Shown: in pieces, positions 47,731 to 56,446 of the stretch
Position numbering within the stretch: position 1 is the first letter of the stretch
Layout of the letters: every line of letters starts with the position of its first letter
DNA from: a virus
DNA length: 61,015 nucleotides
Reading direction: 5' to 3' (one strand)
IMG/VR virus record: IMGVR_UViG_3300033064_003747
Coordinates: 1 to 61,015 of that record
Made by a program: the position numbers and the translations under genes
Notes under the pieces: generated by a model
The model's database searches: none
Seen by the model: the letters and a program-made list of their open reading frames with translations, nothing else
What the model was told of the DNA's origin: nothing

Positions 47731-47907
47731 ATGTTTAGTATTGGAAAAAGTAAAGGAACAGAACCGTTTTTACGTCACAAGGGTGATGTTAATGAAATAG
47801 CAAGAGCAAAAGCTGATAGACCGAGAGAACTTGATAAAAGTAAGTTCGGAATAAATTATGGTAATATTGATTGGAGGAAAGAAGATGCCTATTCCCGCAC
47901 CACATAA
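47731..47907 (+). CDS. Hypothetical small basic protein
   Basis: A 58-residue protein (MFSIGKSKGTEPFLRHKGDV), strongly charged, with an ATG at 47731 at a good distance from AGAAGG. It overlaps the protease gene by 23 bases. Possibly a structural or assembly peptide; unknown. Confidence 0.45.
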   Translation: MFSIGKSKGTEPFLRHKGDVNEIARAKADRPRELDKSKFGINYGNIDWRKEDAYSRTT

Positions 47908-49480
47908 GAAAGAAAAGAAAAGTGACTTTATCAGTCGTTGTATGAGCAATAGCGTAATGAAAAAGGAATTCCCTGATAACAAGCAACGACTGGCTGTGTG
48001 CCATTCTGCTTGGAAAAAAGAAATACAGGACAATGTAAAGGAGCATGAACTTAGTGACATTGAAGAACTAAAGTCCAAAATGAAGTACAATGAAGACGGC
48101 AAAAAAATAACAAACATCAAGCATTTGATGTCTGATTTGGTAAATTATGGAATGTTGGAAGGTAAAAGATATCTGGTAGTGCCAACGATATTAATAGCTG
48201 AAGGAGTTTGGAATAATCTTTTTTACCCAGAGGAAGAAATTTCCAAAGTTCCGCAAGCGTGGAATGGCAGACCAGTTGTAGTTTATCACCCTTCAGATGA
48301 AGACGGTAATCCAATCACAGCCAACAGCCCTGAGGAGGTGGAAAAGAGAACTGTTGGAGCATTGTACAACACAAAGTTTGAGGATCAAGTGCTTAAATCA
48401 GAAGCATGGATAGATCCCATAAAGGCAAATTTAGTAGACAAAGATGTTATGGTTATGCTTGAAAAAGGAACATTTTTGGAAGTCTCAACAGGAATGTACA
48501 CAGAAGATGAAATTGTTGATGGCGACTGGAATGGCGACCACTATGATGGTATAGTTCATAATATAAGACCAGATCACCTTGCTGTACTACCAAGAACCAC
48601 AGGTGCTTGTAGTTGGTCGGATGGTGCTGGAATGCCGAGAGTAAATGAAAGTATTAAAACACACGAGTTATCTCACTACGAACTGTCTGACAAGTTACAA
48701 TTAGCAGTTAATGGAACACGTACAGGCGATTTTAGTACATGGATCATTGCTGTGTTTGATTCTAATTTCGTCTATGAGAAAGACAACAAGCTATTCAAAC
48801 AAGCATATGGTGTGGCTGCTAATGAAGAGATAGTATTAAATGGTGGTCCAGTCGAGGTACAGAAAGAAGTGAAATACACTCCTGTAAATAATGATAATAA
48901 CATTAAAAAGAATGAGGAAACCATGGATGAAAAAGAAAAAATGGTGAAGGCTCTGATTGACAACGAGAAGAGCAAGTTCGCCGAGAAAGACAAAGAGGAT
49001 CTTCTGAAGTTGAATGAGGAAATCCTCAAGAAGATGGTTCAGAACCAAGAGGAAGCTGAAAAAGAGGAAGCTAAACCAGAAGTAAAGCCAGAGGAAAAAA
49101 CTCTTGTGGCTGATGCTGCTGATAAGGCTCATGCTAATGCTATCCCTAAAGAGGAAGTTAAGCCAGAAGTAAAGGCAGAAGTAAAGCCTTTGACTGCTGA
49201 GGAGTATATTGGAAAAGCTCCCAAGGAACTTCAGGAAGTTCTTGATTCTGGCTTGAAAATGCATCGTGCTGAAAAGGGTGCTATGATAAAAGCACTGACA
49301 GAGGACAAAAGGTGCAAATTCACAGAGAAACAGCTTGAGGATATGTCTTTGGAAGAGATCAAGAAATTGACCGAGTTAGCTCAGGTAGAACCTGACTTTA
49401 GTGGTCAGGGTGGAGGTACTCCTAAAGAAAATGAAGCTGAAGTGCCTGATATGCCTGTTTATAACTGGGACAAGAAATAA
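47885..49480 (+). CDS. Prohead protease with C-terminal scaffold region (DUF2213-like)
   Basis: A 531-residue protein. N-terminus: the short motif KSDFISRCMSNSVMKKEFPD with Cys, seen at the start of many phage proteases. Core (90-270): NGRPVVVYHPSDEDGNPITA, EKGTFLEVSTGMYTEDEIV, IRPDHLAVLPRTTGACSWSD, as in DUF2213-type head maturation proteases. C-terminal 200 residues are acidic, coiled and rich in EVKPEVK repeats, as in scaffolds. Start at 47885 behind GGAGG. It should guide prohead assembly and cleave itself. Confidence 0.75.
   Translation: MPIPAPHKKEKKSDFISRCMSNSVMKKEFPDNKQRLAVCHSAWKKEIQDNVKEHELSDIEELKSKMKYNEDGKKITNIKHLMSDLVNYGMLEGKRYLVVPTILIAEGVWNNLFYPEEEISKVPQAWNGRPVVVYHPSDEDGNPITANSPEEVEKRTVGALYNTKFEDQVLKSEAWIDPIKANLVDKDVMVMLEKGTFLEVSTGMYTEDEIVDGDWNGDHYDGIVHNIRPDHLAVLPRTTGACSWSDGAGMPRVNESIKTHELSHYELSDKLQLAVNGTRTGDFSTWIIAVFDSNFVYEKDNKLFKQAYGVAANEEIVLNGGPVEVQKEVKYTPVNNDNNIKKNEETMDEKEKMVKALIDNEKSKFAEKDKEDLLKLNEEILKKMVQNQEEAEKEEAKPEVKPEEKTLVADAADKAHANAIPKEEVKPEVKAEVKPLTAEEYIGKAPKELQEVLDSGLKMHRAEKGAMIKALTEDKRCKFTEKQLEDMSLEEIKKLTELAQVEPDFSGQGGGTPKENEAEVPDMPVYNWDKK
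48923..49480 (+). CDS. Probable nested scaffold protein from an internal start
   Basis: In the same frame as the protease gene an ATG at 48923 (MDEKEKMVKALIDNEKSKF) has GAGGAAACC just before it, the best internal ribosome site in the gene, and sits exactly at the junction between protease and coiled-coil scaffold. A separate 185-residue scaffold would follow the lambda C/Nu3 arrangement. This is inference from the site and position. Confidence 0.5.
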   Translation: MDEKEKMVKALIDNEKSKFAEKDKEDLLKLNEEILKKMVQNQEEAEKEEAKPEVKPEEKTLVADAADKAHANAIPKEEVKPEVKAEVKPLTAEEYIGKAPKELQEVLDSGLKMHRAEKGAMIKALTEDKRCKFTEKQLEDMSLEEIKKLTELAQVEPDFSGQGGGTPKENEAEVPDMPVYNWDKK

Positions 49481-49507
49481 GAATAGCAATGAAGAAAGGA
49501 AACTAAC

Positions 49508-49924
49508 ATGGCTATAAAAACTATAGTTGTTAAAGGAGATCCAGTAAGGATAGAGCTTCTGGCAGATGCAGCAATTACTCCTGGAGCCCTCTGTGAGAGG
49601 ACAACTACTGGAGCTAAAGTTCATGCCACCGCCAGTGGTAATGCCGAGAGGCTATTCGCTATCGAAGACGAACTTCAGGGTGGCGAGATTGGGACAGATT
49701 ATACTACTGATAATAGGTGTCAGCTTGGTATATTCAATCCTGGAGATGTTGCGTATGCGTTAATAACTGGAACTCCTGCTGTAGGAACATTCCTTGAGTC
49801 TGCTGGAGACGGCACATTAAAGGAACACGTTCCTGACAGTACTGGAGTTTACTATCCACAACAGATAGTAGGTGTCGCCATCGCTGCTGCCGCAGGTGGT
49901 TTCATCCAGTGCGAGATAATGTAA
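49508..49924 (+). CDS. Probable capsid decoration protein
   Basis: A 138-residue beta-rich protein (VVKGDPVRIELLADAAITPG, LFAIEDELQGGEIGTDY, VGVAIAAAAGGFIQCEIM) directly upstream of the major capsid gene, where head decoration proteins usually lie. The motif DAAITPGALCE matches small capsid-stabilising proteins of other siphoviruses. Start behind AAAGGAAAC. Confidence 0.65.
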   Translation: MAIKTIVVKGDPVRIELLADAAITPGALCERTTTGAKVHATASGNAERLFAIEDELQGGEIGTDYTTDNRCQLGIFNPGDVAYALITGTPAVGTFLESAGDGTLKEHVPDSTGVYYPQQIVGVAIAAAAGGFIQCEIM

Positions 49925-49954
49925 ACTGAAACAAGATATAGAAAGGAAATAAAC

Positions 49955-50929
49955 ATGCCAAAAAGAATAATGACTCAAAATTTTGGTAATGCTGCTACGA
50001 GGCTGCTTAATGGCGAAATGAATGTGAATTCACTTCGCACGAACGCCACTCTTCGTAAGGATGAGTGGAAACATTACGACAAAGCAGTTATTGAAGCGGC
50101 ACAGGAACGGTTGACTGGTGTAGCAGATCTCTATTCTCGTGGTCTGATATACAGGATACCAAACGGACTGGGAACGACTGTGCTGGAATACGAGGATGTC
50201 AGTGATATGGAAGCTGCCGAAATGAACATGGCAGGTATCACAAGAGGAGCTAAGGATAGGATAGAGTTTGATATTAATTATCTGCCTCTGCCTATCATCC
50301 ACAAAGATTTCTCCATCAATATTCGTGTACTGAATGCGTCGCGGACTACTGGAGCTCCTTTGGATACTACGATGGCTGCTCTGGCTGCTCGCAAAGTTGC
50401 TGATTATCAGGAGCAAATCCTGTTTATCGGTACTGGAGCAACCGCCTACACCTTTGGTGGTGGTGCTATCTATGGTTATATGACTGCTGCTGCCAGGAAT
50501 ACAGGTACGATTGGTACTACTTGGAGTAGCGATTCTGGTTCCTCAATCATAGACGATGTTCTGGCTATGAAACAGGCCTCAATCGACGACCGCCACTATG
50601 GTCCTTGGATAATGTACATTCCAACAGCTTATGAAACTACGTTTGATGATGACTATACTACTGGTTATCCGAAATCCATCAGATCAAGGGTATTGGAGGT
50701 TGATGGGCTTCAGGCTATCAAAGTATCAGACAAACTAACTGCTACGAATGTGATTATGGTTCAGATGACTCCTGATGTGGTTCGTATGGTTGAGGGATTA
50801 GCTCTCACTACGGTTGAATGGCAAACTGAAGGGAATATGATATTCCACTTCAAAGTCATGACTATTAGTGTACCTCAAGTTAGAGCAGATCAGGCTGATC
50901 GTTCTGGAATCCAGCATTGGTCAGTGTAA
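49955..50929 (+). CDS. Major capsid protein (HK97 fold)
   Basis: A 324-residue capsid protein. Typical HK97-fold segments: an N-terminal arm, the long helix region (AALAARKVADYQEQILFIGT), then YGPWIMYIPTAYETTFDDD, VLEVDGLQAIKVSDKL and IMVQMTPDVVRMVEGLALTT, similar to the encapsulin-like capsid group. Strong AAAGGAAAT site, and a hairpin follows the stop, both consistent with high expression. No long N-terminal delta domain, so scaffolding comes from the neighbouring protease/scaffold gene. Confidence 0.88.
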   Translation: MPKRIMTQNFGNAATRLLNGEMNVNSLRTNATLRKDEWKHYDKAVIEAAQERLTGVADLYSRGLIYRIPNGLGTTVLEYEDVSDMEAAEMNMAGITRGAKDRIEFDINYLPLPIIHKDFSINIRVLNASRTTGAPLDTTMAALAARKVADYQEQILFIGTGATAYTFGGGAIYGYMTAAARNTGTIGTTWSSDSGSSIIDDVLAMKQASIDDRHYGPWIMYIPTAYETTFDDDYTTGYPKSIRSRVLEVDGLQAIKVSDKLTATNVIMVQMTPDVVRMVEGLALTTVEWQTEGNMIFHFKVMTISVPQVRADQADRSGIQHWSV

Positions 50930-50942
50930 TGGAAACAATTGT

Positions 50943-50970
50943 GGTAGGGAAGTGTGAAAATTTCCCTACC
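50943..50970 (+). terminator. Hairpin after the capsid gene
   Basis: GGTAGGGAA (50943-50951) pairs with TTCCCTACC (50962-50970), 13 bases past the capsid stop. No T-run follows. It has the same spacing to the stop as the hairpins of the left arm and probably limits or stabilises capsid mRNA. Confidence 0.65.
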
Positions 50971-51002
50971 CAAAACAAAGTATAAGTGATAGGAGAAATG
51001 AG

Positions 51003-51533
51003 ATGTTATTCAGAGTAATAAGCGGAACATATCGCAGAGGAACAGAAGTATATAGAAAAGGCGATATGGTAAAGTCGGATCAAGAGCTTGATAAAAAGTT
51101 TATAGGTATCTTTGAAAGAATTCACAAAGAGGGTGCTACAGAGCAGCCAAAACCAAAACGAGTAATAAAAGAAGTAAACTTAGACGAAATGGAAGCTCAA
51201 GAGAGATCTCAAGAAAAGGTAAGAAGATCGACTGATTTAGAAGAGGAAGAAAGAAAGGCTAACCCAAAGACAGACCACATAGTTCCAGAACTGGTTGAAA
51301 CTGAAGATGGAAAATGGAACATTGTTAATTCTGTAACTGGAAAGAATATAAATGACTTTCCTCTTTCAAAACCAGAAGCAGTGCAGATTAAGGCTTTATT
51401 CGAAGGGAAGGATATCACAGCAAAAGAACCTCCTAAAAGGAGACCTGCTCCGATGAAGAGAAGATTACCGAGAGGCAGAAAGAAGACCCTGAAGAAACGA
51501 CCAAAAAGAACTATAAAATTAGTGGATGTTTAA
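51003..51533 (+). CDS. Hypothetical protein with basic C-terminus downstream of capsid
   Basis: A 176-residue protein. N-terminal part LFRVISGTYRRGTEVYRKGD looks like a small SH3-like fold, followed by a charged linker and a very basic tail (PPKRRPAPMKRRLPRGRKK). It might be a head protein that contacts packaged DNA. Start behind GGAG. Confidence 0.5.
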   Translation: MLFRVISGTYRRGTEVYRKGDMVKSDQELDKKFIGIFERIHKEGATEQPKPKRVIKEVNLDEMEAQERSQEKVRRSTDLEEEERKANPKTDHIVPELVETEDGKWNIVNSVTGKNINDFPLSKPEAVQIKALFEGKDITAKEPPKRRPAPMKRRLPRGRKKTLKKRPKRTIKLVDV

Positions 51534-51535
51534 TC

Positions 51536-52174
51536 ATGGATTTTTGGATGCCTCCAGAAATATGGAAAGACAATGCTGCCTATATAATAGGTGGTGGTCC
51601 GAGTCTAAAGAACATGGACTGGACACCATTTAAGGATAAAAGAGTAATAGGCTGCAATGATGCCTATACTCTTGGGGATTGGATAGATGTGTGCTTCTTC
51701 GGAGATTATCTGTGGTATATGGGTCAGTCTAACTTTGTAGGTCATAGAGAAAAGCTAATGAGTTTTCCAGGATTGAAGGTTACTTGTTCAGAAAAGAGGA
51801 TATCTGATGCTGGAATCTTGAGGGTTCGCAGAGCCATTTTCAAACGAGGTATTACTTTTGATAGAGCAAAGGGAACAGTGTGTTGGAATGGCAATACAGG
51901 CTTGGCTGCGATTAATCTCGCTATCTATTTTGGTTGTAAGAAAATAGTGCTTCTTGGCTTTGATATGAAGTTAAGCAACGAGGGGGATTCAAATTGGCAT
52001 CCAAACTTGAAAACAAAACCAAACAAGAGCTTATATCCAAGATATTTGGGATCAGCTCAGCTTGTTGCAAAAGACATAAAAGCAAAGTTTCCAGACATCG
52101 AAGTGCTGAATGCAAATCCTGGATCAGCAATGGAGTATTTCAAAAAAGTTGAAATTAAGGATGTAGTACAATGA
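51536..52174 (+). CDS. Glycan-modifying enzyme of the DUF115/MptE or GT42-like type
   Basis: A 212-residue protein starting with the motif AAYIIGGGPSLKNMDW, then RVIGCNDAYTLGDWIDVCFF and KIVLLGFDMKL. The GxGPSL start plus Rossmann fold is shared by DUF115 (MptE-like) and sialyltransferase family 42 proteins; both occur in surface-glycan clusters. It is coupled by ATGA to the hexapeptide-repeat gene. Confidence 0.6.
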   Translation: MDFWMPPEIWKDNAAYIIGGGPSLKNMDWTPFKDKRVIGCNDAYTLGDWIDVCFFGDYLWYMGQSNFVGHREKLMSFPGLKVTCSEKRISDAGILRVRRAIFKRGITFDRAKGTVCWNGNTGLAAINLAIYFGCKKIVLLGFDMKLSNEGDSNWHPNLKTKPNKSLYPRYLGSAQLVAKDIKAKFPDIEVLNANPGSAMEYFKKVEIKDVVQ

Positions 52175-52563
52175 AAGAAGATTATCGTAGAAGGTTCATC
52201 CCAGTGAGTAAATTTTACATTTCAAACAGAGCTAAAATGGGATTCAATGTACGCATTGGTCTTGGTACTGTCATAGAAGATGATGTTACCATAGAAGACA
52301 ATGTTTACATTGGGCATAACAATACCATAAGAAAAGGTGTTAAAATAGGTCTTGGTGTTGTTATTGAGCATGGAAATGTAATCGAAAGGCATGTAGTTAT
52401 AGAAGATGAAGCTACTATCACTTGTAACTGTTATATCGGAAGAGATATAATAGTTAGAAAAGGCTGCTCAATAAGACCGGGAATGGTTCTTCAAAAGAGG
52501 GAAGAGTGTGTTGTTGAAAGGAACGGAAGCGATAGTATTGACAGTGGGGGAACCCCAGACTGA
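52171..52563 (+). CDS. Left-handed beta-helix protein (acyltransferase-type hexapeptide repeats)
   Basis: A 130-residue protein made of hexapeptide repeats: VRIGLGTVIEDDVTIEDN, VYIGHNNTIRKGVKIGLG, and ITCNCYIGRDIIVRKGCS. This is the fold of sugar O- and N-acetyltransferases. Too short for a full acetyltransferase with its own acceptor domain, so it may act as a trimer or as a scaffold with the adjacent glycan enzymes. Confidence 0.65.
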   Translation: MKEDYRRRFIPVSKFYISNRAKMGFNVRIGLGTVIEDDVTIEDNVYIGHNNTIRKGVKIGLGVVIEHGNVIERHVVIEDEATITCNCYIGRDIIVRKGCSIRPGMVLQKREECVVERNGSDSIDSGGTPD

Positions 52564-53884
52564 AAAGAGCATAGAGTCTGTGCTTAAACAGTCCACCCCA
52601 TTTCAGAAGATGACTGTTATTGATTCAGTTGTTCCTGCATACAGAGCTATGAATATGGCTCGGGAAAGAGCTACATATGAAAAGGCAGTGCTTGTGAATG
52701 CAGATACTGTACTGAAGAAGTTTGCTTTCGCTGCTATGATTGAAAATGTAAAACGTGGATTCTACGATAGAAACAAAGTCCTGTCTTACAAGTTCAGGAA
52801 GCATGATGCGTTTGCAAAAAAGAATCAGTCTTGGATAAAGATGTTCTGTACAGACATTTGGAAACAATTTGAGTATAAAGACATTTTAGATTATGAGGGA
52901 GAAATGAAAGAACAAGCAGCAAAACAAGAGTTTATGGAATTAGAGTGTCCATTCAAAGGAGATAAAGCAATAGCAACCTGTTTTGAAGACCCTTCTGATT
53001 TTCAGATATTTTCAAGATATTTTGCTAATGGCTACTCTGGCAAGAAAGTAACTGTTCTGGATAAAGCGACTACTACGGATGGAATGAAACTTGCTCTTGA
53101 TTCCTATTCATTCGGAAAAAAAGATGCTTCCTTTTATACTAATGATATTCATTTGCTAAAGAAAGAATACATAGAGTTTCTAAAGCAAAAAGCAGAAATG
53201 ACAGTTGTATGTTGCCTGTGGGGTAAATGGAGCGATGGAGTGAAATATGTAAACAAGCTAAATAGATCTACAAAAAGACATTTATCAGTCCCTCATAGAT
53301 TCATTTGCTTCACAGACAACACAGAACAGCAAGGATTTGATCCAGAAGTTGAGATAAGAAAAATAGAAGTGCCTTCTTGGAAAGGAAACCTTCCAAAATT
53401 AGCCATATACGACCCTAAAAATAATTTTACTGGTAGGGTGCTTGTTTTCGATTTAGACCACGTTATAGTGGGTTCTCTGGACGATATGGCGACATATAAG
53501 GGAGAGTTCTGTACTCGTGAGGATCATTACAAAAAAGGATCTTCTGGTGGGGACCTAATAGGATTCAATTCTGGTTATGTAAATAGGATTTGGGATTTTT
53601 TCAATAGAAAAACAAAAGCAGTTGAAAGAATGTCAACAGGAAATAAAATACATGGTAGTTTTGGGAAAGTTGGACAAGAACGTATTTTTTACAGAGAATT
53701 TGTGAAGGATATGGACTTTTGGGAAAGAATCTATCCTGGACAAATAATCAGTTACAGATTAGAAGCTCAGAAATCAGAGTCACTACCACAGCAAACACGA
53801 ATAATAACTTTTCACGGAAAACCAAAACCACACCAAATTCTCAATCCACCTAAGTGGATGGTTGATAACTGGTGTAGTATATAG
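52508..53884 (+). CDS. Two-domain glycosyltransferase (GT2-like plus GT8-like)
   Basis: A 458-residue protein. The N-terminal part (IVLTVGEPQTEKSIESVLKQ, LVNADTVLKKFAFAAM) resembles a trimmed GT2 domain. The C-terminal part from about 230 (VVCCLWGKWSDGVKYVNKLN, RFICFTDNTEQQG, RVLVFDLDHVIVGSLDDMAT) is GT8-like, with DLD as the likely metal site and a final RIITFHGKPKPHQI. GTG start behind GAGGGAAG, overlapping the hexapeptide gene by 56 bases. It closes the second glycan block. Confidence 0.7.
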   Translation: MLLKGTEAIVLTVGEPQTEKSIESVLKQSTPFQKMTVIDSVVPAYRAMNMARERATYEKAVLVNADTVLKKFAFAAMIENVKRGFYDRNKVLSYKFRKHDAFAKKNQSWIKMFCTDIWKQFEYKDILDYEGEMKEQAAKQEFMELECPFKGDKAIATCFEDPSDFQIFSRYFANGYSGKKVTVLDKATTTDGMKLALDSYSFGKKDASFYTNDIHLLKKEYIEFLKQKAEMTVVCCLWGKWSDGVKYVNKLNRSTKRHLSVPHRFICFTDNTEQQGFDPEVEIRKIEVPSWKGNLPKLAIYDPKNNFTGRVLVFDLDHVIVGSLDDMATYKGEFCTREDHYKKGSSGGDLIGFNSGYVNRIWDFFNRKTKAVERMSTGNKIHGSFGKVGQERIFYREFVKDMDFWERIYPGQIISYRLEAQKSESLPQQTRIITFHGKPKPHQILNPPKWMVDNWCSI

Positions 53885-53894
53885 GAGTAAGAAT

Positions 53895-54281
53895 ATGGCA
53901 AATTTAGTTACAACAGCAGAAGTTGAGGCTATCATATCAATAGATTCAAATGTCATTGCTGACTTGACTCCATTTATTGATGCTGCTCATTTAATTGTTA
54001 GTGAAGAGCTTGATGATTCGTCTTTGGGATTAAGTGATGCCAGAAAGAAAGAGATAGAGCGTTGGCTCTCAGCACATTTCGCTGCTATTAGTGATATGAG
54101 ATCTGCTGAGGAGGGAGTGAGAGAAGCTGCAACACAACTTTTTCAACATAAAGTTGATTTGGGGCTGAACGTGACGATGTATGGGCAACAAGCTCAGTTG
54201 CTTGATACGAGCGGTACATTAAAAAGATTGAATTCAGAGGATGGGACTACTAATGTTCCATCAATTGAGGTAATGCCATGA
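53895..54281 (+). CDS. Head-tail connector (gp6-like) protein
   Basis: A 128-residue helical protein (VTTAEVEAIISIDSNVIADL, LTPFIDAAHLIV, WLSAHFAAISDMR) with the layout of connector proteins that sit below the portal. The ATG at 53895 follows AGGAG. It begins the neck gene set right after the second glycan block. Confidence 0.7.
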   Translation: MANLVTTAEVEAIISIDSNVIADLTPFIDAAHLIVSEELDDSSLGLSDARKKEIERWLSAHFAAISDMRSAEEGVREAATQLFQHKVDLGLNVTMYGQQAQLLDTSGTLKRLNSEDGTTNVPSIEVMP

Positions 54282-55138
54282 TAAGGTTGTTGACTCGTGA
54301 ACGTAAACAGTCCGCAGTGTATTGGGGAACTCCTGTAAATGACGGCTATGGTGGAGCTACTTATGATTATCCAGTAGCTATTGACTGTCGCTGGGAAGAT
54401 CTCCAGGAATTATTTATTGATCCTTTTGGTGAAGAGAAGTTATCGAAAGCGGTTGTGTATGTTGGTCAAGATTTAGATCTTGGAGCGTGGTTATTGTTTG
54501 CTGCTCTCTCAGAAGTAACAATAGGTTCAATTGGATTTGATGATGTGTATTCTGGCTCTGGTGGTTTGGATGATTTAGCAGCCAGTGGTGATTATACTGG
54601 ATCATCTGGAACTTCAGATTCTCCTTCTGAATATGTTGTTACAATGGAAGCTATTAAGTCTGGAACTGTAGCTTCTTTTTCTGATGCTGGAGGTGGATAC
54701 ACTCTTGTAGATGCAGGATCTCCTCATGGAATATCCGTAGGTGAAGACGTAGTGATAACAAATTCAGTTAAGTATGCAGGAACTTATACTATTGGTGTAG
54801 GTGATGATGTGTCGTCGGACACATTCAAGATCAATATAGTATTTACAGGTGATGATGCAGATTCTACTACTGTTTGGGAAGTGGTAAATTCTTTCAAATG
54901 GGCAAAAGATGGTGGAACTGAAACTACTGGAGTTGCTATAACAGGTGCTGCTCAAACTCTTGCTGAAGGAGTTGCTATAACATTCACAGCAAAACTTGGA
55001 CATACAGCAACAGATAATTGGACTATGAGTGTGTTTCCTGCTGAGTCTCCACCAGCTAATGGAGGCTTTGAGATAAGGCAATTTGCTAAAATACCAACTT
55101 TCGATGGTACACAATATCTTAGAAAGTGTTTCCTATGA
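54278..55138 (+). CDS. Head closure protein with a large beta-domain insertion
   Basis: A 286-residue protein. Residues 1-80 (RERKQSAVYWGTPVNDGYGG, DCRWEDLQELF, GEEKLSKAVVYV) and the last 25 (FEIRQFAKIPTFDGTQYLRK) together match a normal head closure/stopper of about 110 residues. Between them lies about 180 residues of linker and beta-rich modules (SVGEDVVITNSVKYAGTYTI; FKWAKDGGTETTGVAITGAA), of a type that decorates virions. Coupled by ATGA to both neighbours. Confidence 0.68.
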   Translation: MIRLLTRERKQSAVYWGTPVNDGYGGATYDYPVAIDCRWEDLQELFIDPFGEEKLSKAVVYVGQDLDLGAWLLFAALSEVTIGSIGFDDVYSGSGGLDDLAASGDYTGSSGTSDSPSEYVVTMEAIKSGTVASFSDAGGGYTLVDAGSPHGISVGEDVVITNSVKYAGTYTIGVGDDVSSDTFKINIVFTGDDADSTTVWEVVNSFKWAKDGGTETTGVAITGAAQTLAEGVAITFTAKLGHTATDNWTMSVFPAESPPANGGFEIRQFAKIPTFDGTQYLRKCFL

Positions 55139-55608
55139 AATATGCAAAACTTGTTGGGCTTGATAGAGCTATAAAAAATCTTAATAAAGCTGTAGAGAAT
55201 ACAAAAGCAGCGACTAAGGAAGGGCTGATTGCTGGTGCTTTTGAACTTCAGAGAGAAGCTGTTCCAAGAACTCCAATAGATCTTGGTAATTTAAGACATA
55301 GCTTTTATGTTGTCTGGCAAGGAGGGAGAACAGCAGAACCAAGTTGGAATAATAAAAGAGGAGATGCCGCTAAGATAGCAGCTTTTTACAAAGCATCTAT
55401 ATCCTCAGCAAGAACTATGGTTAATAAAGTAAAGGAAGATAAGGAAATAAGAGTAGAAGCTGGTTATGGAGCTTTTTATGCTGTATATGTCCATGAAGGT
55501 GGTCCAAGAGCAGGAGGAGCAGGAGAAAAGAAATTTTTTGAAAACGCAATAAATTCCAGCCACAAAGCTGTTTTAGATAAAGTTACGCAGAAAGCAAAGA
55601 GAGGTTAA
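55135..55608 (+). CDS. HK97 gp10-like tail completion/neck protein
   Basis: A 157-residue protein of the HK97 gp10 type: GLDRAIKNLNKAVENTKAAT, ELQREAVPRTPIDLGNLRHS, GYGAFYAVYVHEGG. It joins the tail to the head. Start 55135 overlaps the previous stop by ATGA and follows AGAAAG. Confidence 0.78.
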   Translation: MKYAKLVGLDRAIKNLNKAVENTKAATKEGLIAGAFELQREAVPRTPIDLGNLRHSFYVVWQGGRTAEPSWNNKRGDAAKIAAFYKASISSARTMVNKVKEDKEIRVEAGYGAFYAVYVHEGGPRAGGAGEKKFFENAINSSHKAVLDKVTQKAKRG

Positions 55609-55611
55609 AGA

Positions 55612-56022
55612 ATGAATCCTGTAAGCGAAGATGTAAAAGACAAATTGGTTGCTTCTGGTGTTGGAGTGTTTGTGGCAACTTCTGGGTGGGCTATTTACAT
55701 AGCCAAAGAGCCGACGACACCTAACACAACTATTAGCTTATATGATTATCCTGGTCCTCCTCCACAGTATTTTCAGGATAGGACTAAAGACCCCTTGAGA
55801 ATGGACAATTTTCAAGTAAGAGTTAGAGGTACTGGATACAAAACAGCTTATGAAAAAATCAGAAGTATTCAAGAGACTATTCGGCAGTACGATATCTTTA
55901 CGGTTGGTACTGTCAAATACTATGGCTTCGTTTCTGTAGGAGACATTCTTTTTCTTAAAATAGACGAGCATGATCGCTATATTTGGGTCGCCAGCTTTCA
56001 AGCTCATAGGACAGAAACATGA
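55612..56022 (+). CDS. Tail terminator/minor capsid-type protein
   Basis: A 136-residue protein with TISLYDYPGPPPQYFQDRTK, then FQVRVRGTGYKTAYEKIRSI and ISEVKDI-like end strands. The pattern (beta core with an Arg-rich helix) fits the phage minor capsid / tail terminator family, which caps the tail tube. Follows the gp10-like gene in the usual order. Confidence 0.7.
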   Translation: MNPVSEDVKDKLVASGVGVFVATSGWAIYIAKEPTTPNTTISLYDYPGPPPQYFQDRTKDPLRMDNFQVRVRGTGYKTAYEKIRSIQETIRQYDIFTVGTVKYYGFVSVGDILFLKIDEHDRYIWVASFQAHRTET

Positions 56023-56043
56023 TAACAAGAGAGGAGTTTGACT

Positions 56044-56433
56044 ATGCTTGTTAGCACAGGAATAGGGATAACTTTTGGAAACATTGCACTTGGTGAGATA
56101 TTAGATGTCACACCACCTGCTGCAAGTAGAGAGGCTATTAATGTAAGTTACAGTAGTTTGACGGCACACGCATTCACACCAGCTAAATTGTATCAGTGGG
56201 GTGAGCTTGTGGTTACGATTGGTTTTGATCCGGCTGATATGGACAACATTGTCACTGATATATCTGCCGCTGCTGCATCGTGTGTGATTACATTTGTTGA
56301 CAGTGCCTTCGCCAGTGGAGAAATTTGGACATTCACTGGGTTCTTAATCAATTACGAACCAGAAGCACCGTTTGAAGACAAGATGACAGCTACTGTAACA
56401 ATCAAAGTAGCAAGTACAATAGCATTGACTTAA
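56044..56433 (+). CDS. Major tail (tube) protein
   Basis: A 129-residue beta-rich protein (LVSTGIGITFGNIALGEILD, VTIGFDPADMDNIV, FTGFLINYEPEAPFEDKMTA). Position just before the tail chaperones, size and beta content fit a short tail tube protein. ATG 56044 with GAGGAG; an upstream TTG is unlikely. Confidence 0.7.
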   Translation: MLVSTGIGITFGNIALGEILDVTPPAASREAINVSYSSLTAHAFTPAKLYQWGELVVTIGFDPADMDNIVTDISAAAASCVITFVDSAFASGEIWTFTGFLINYEPEAPFEDKMTATVTIKVASTIALT

Positions 56434-56446
56434 AGAGGAAATGAAA

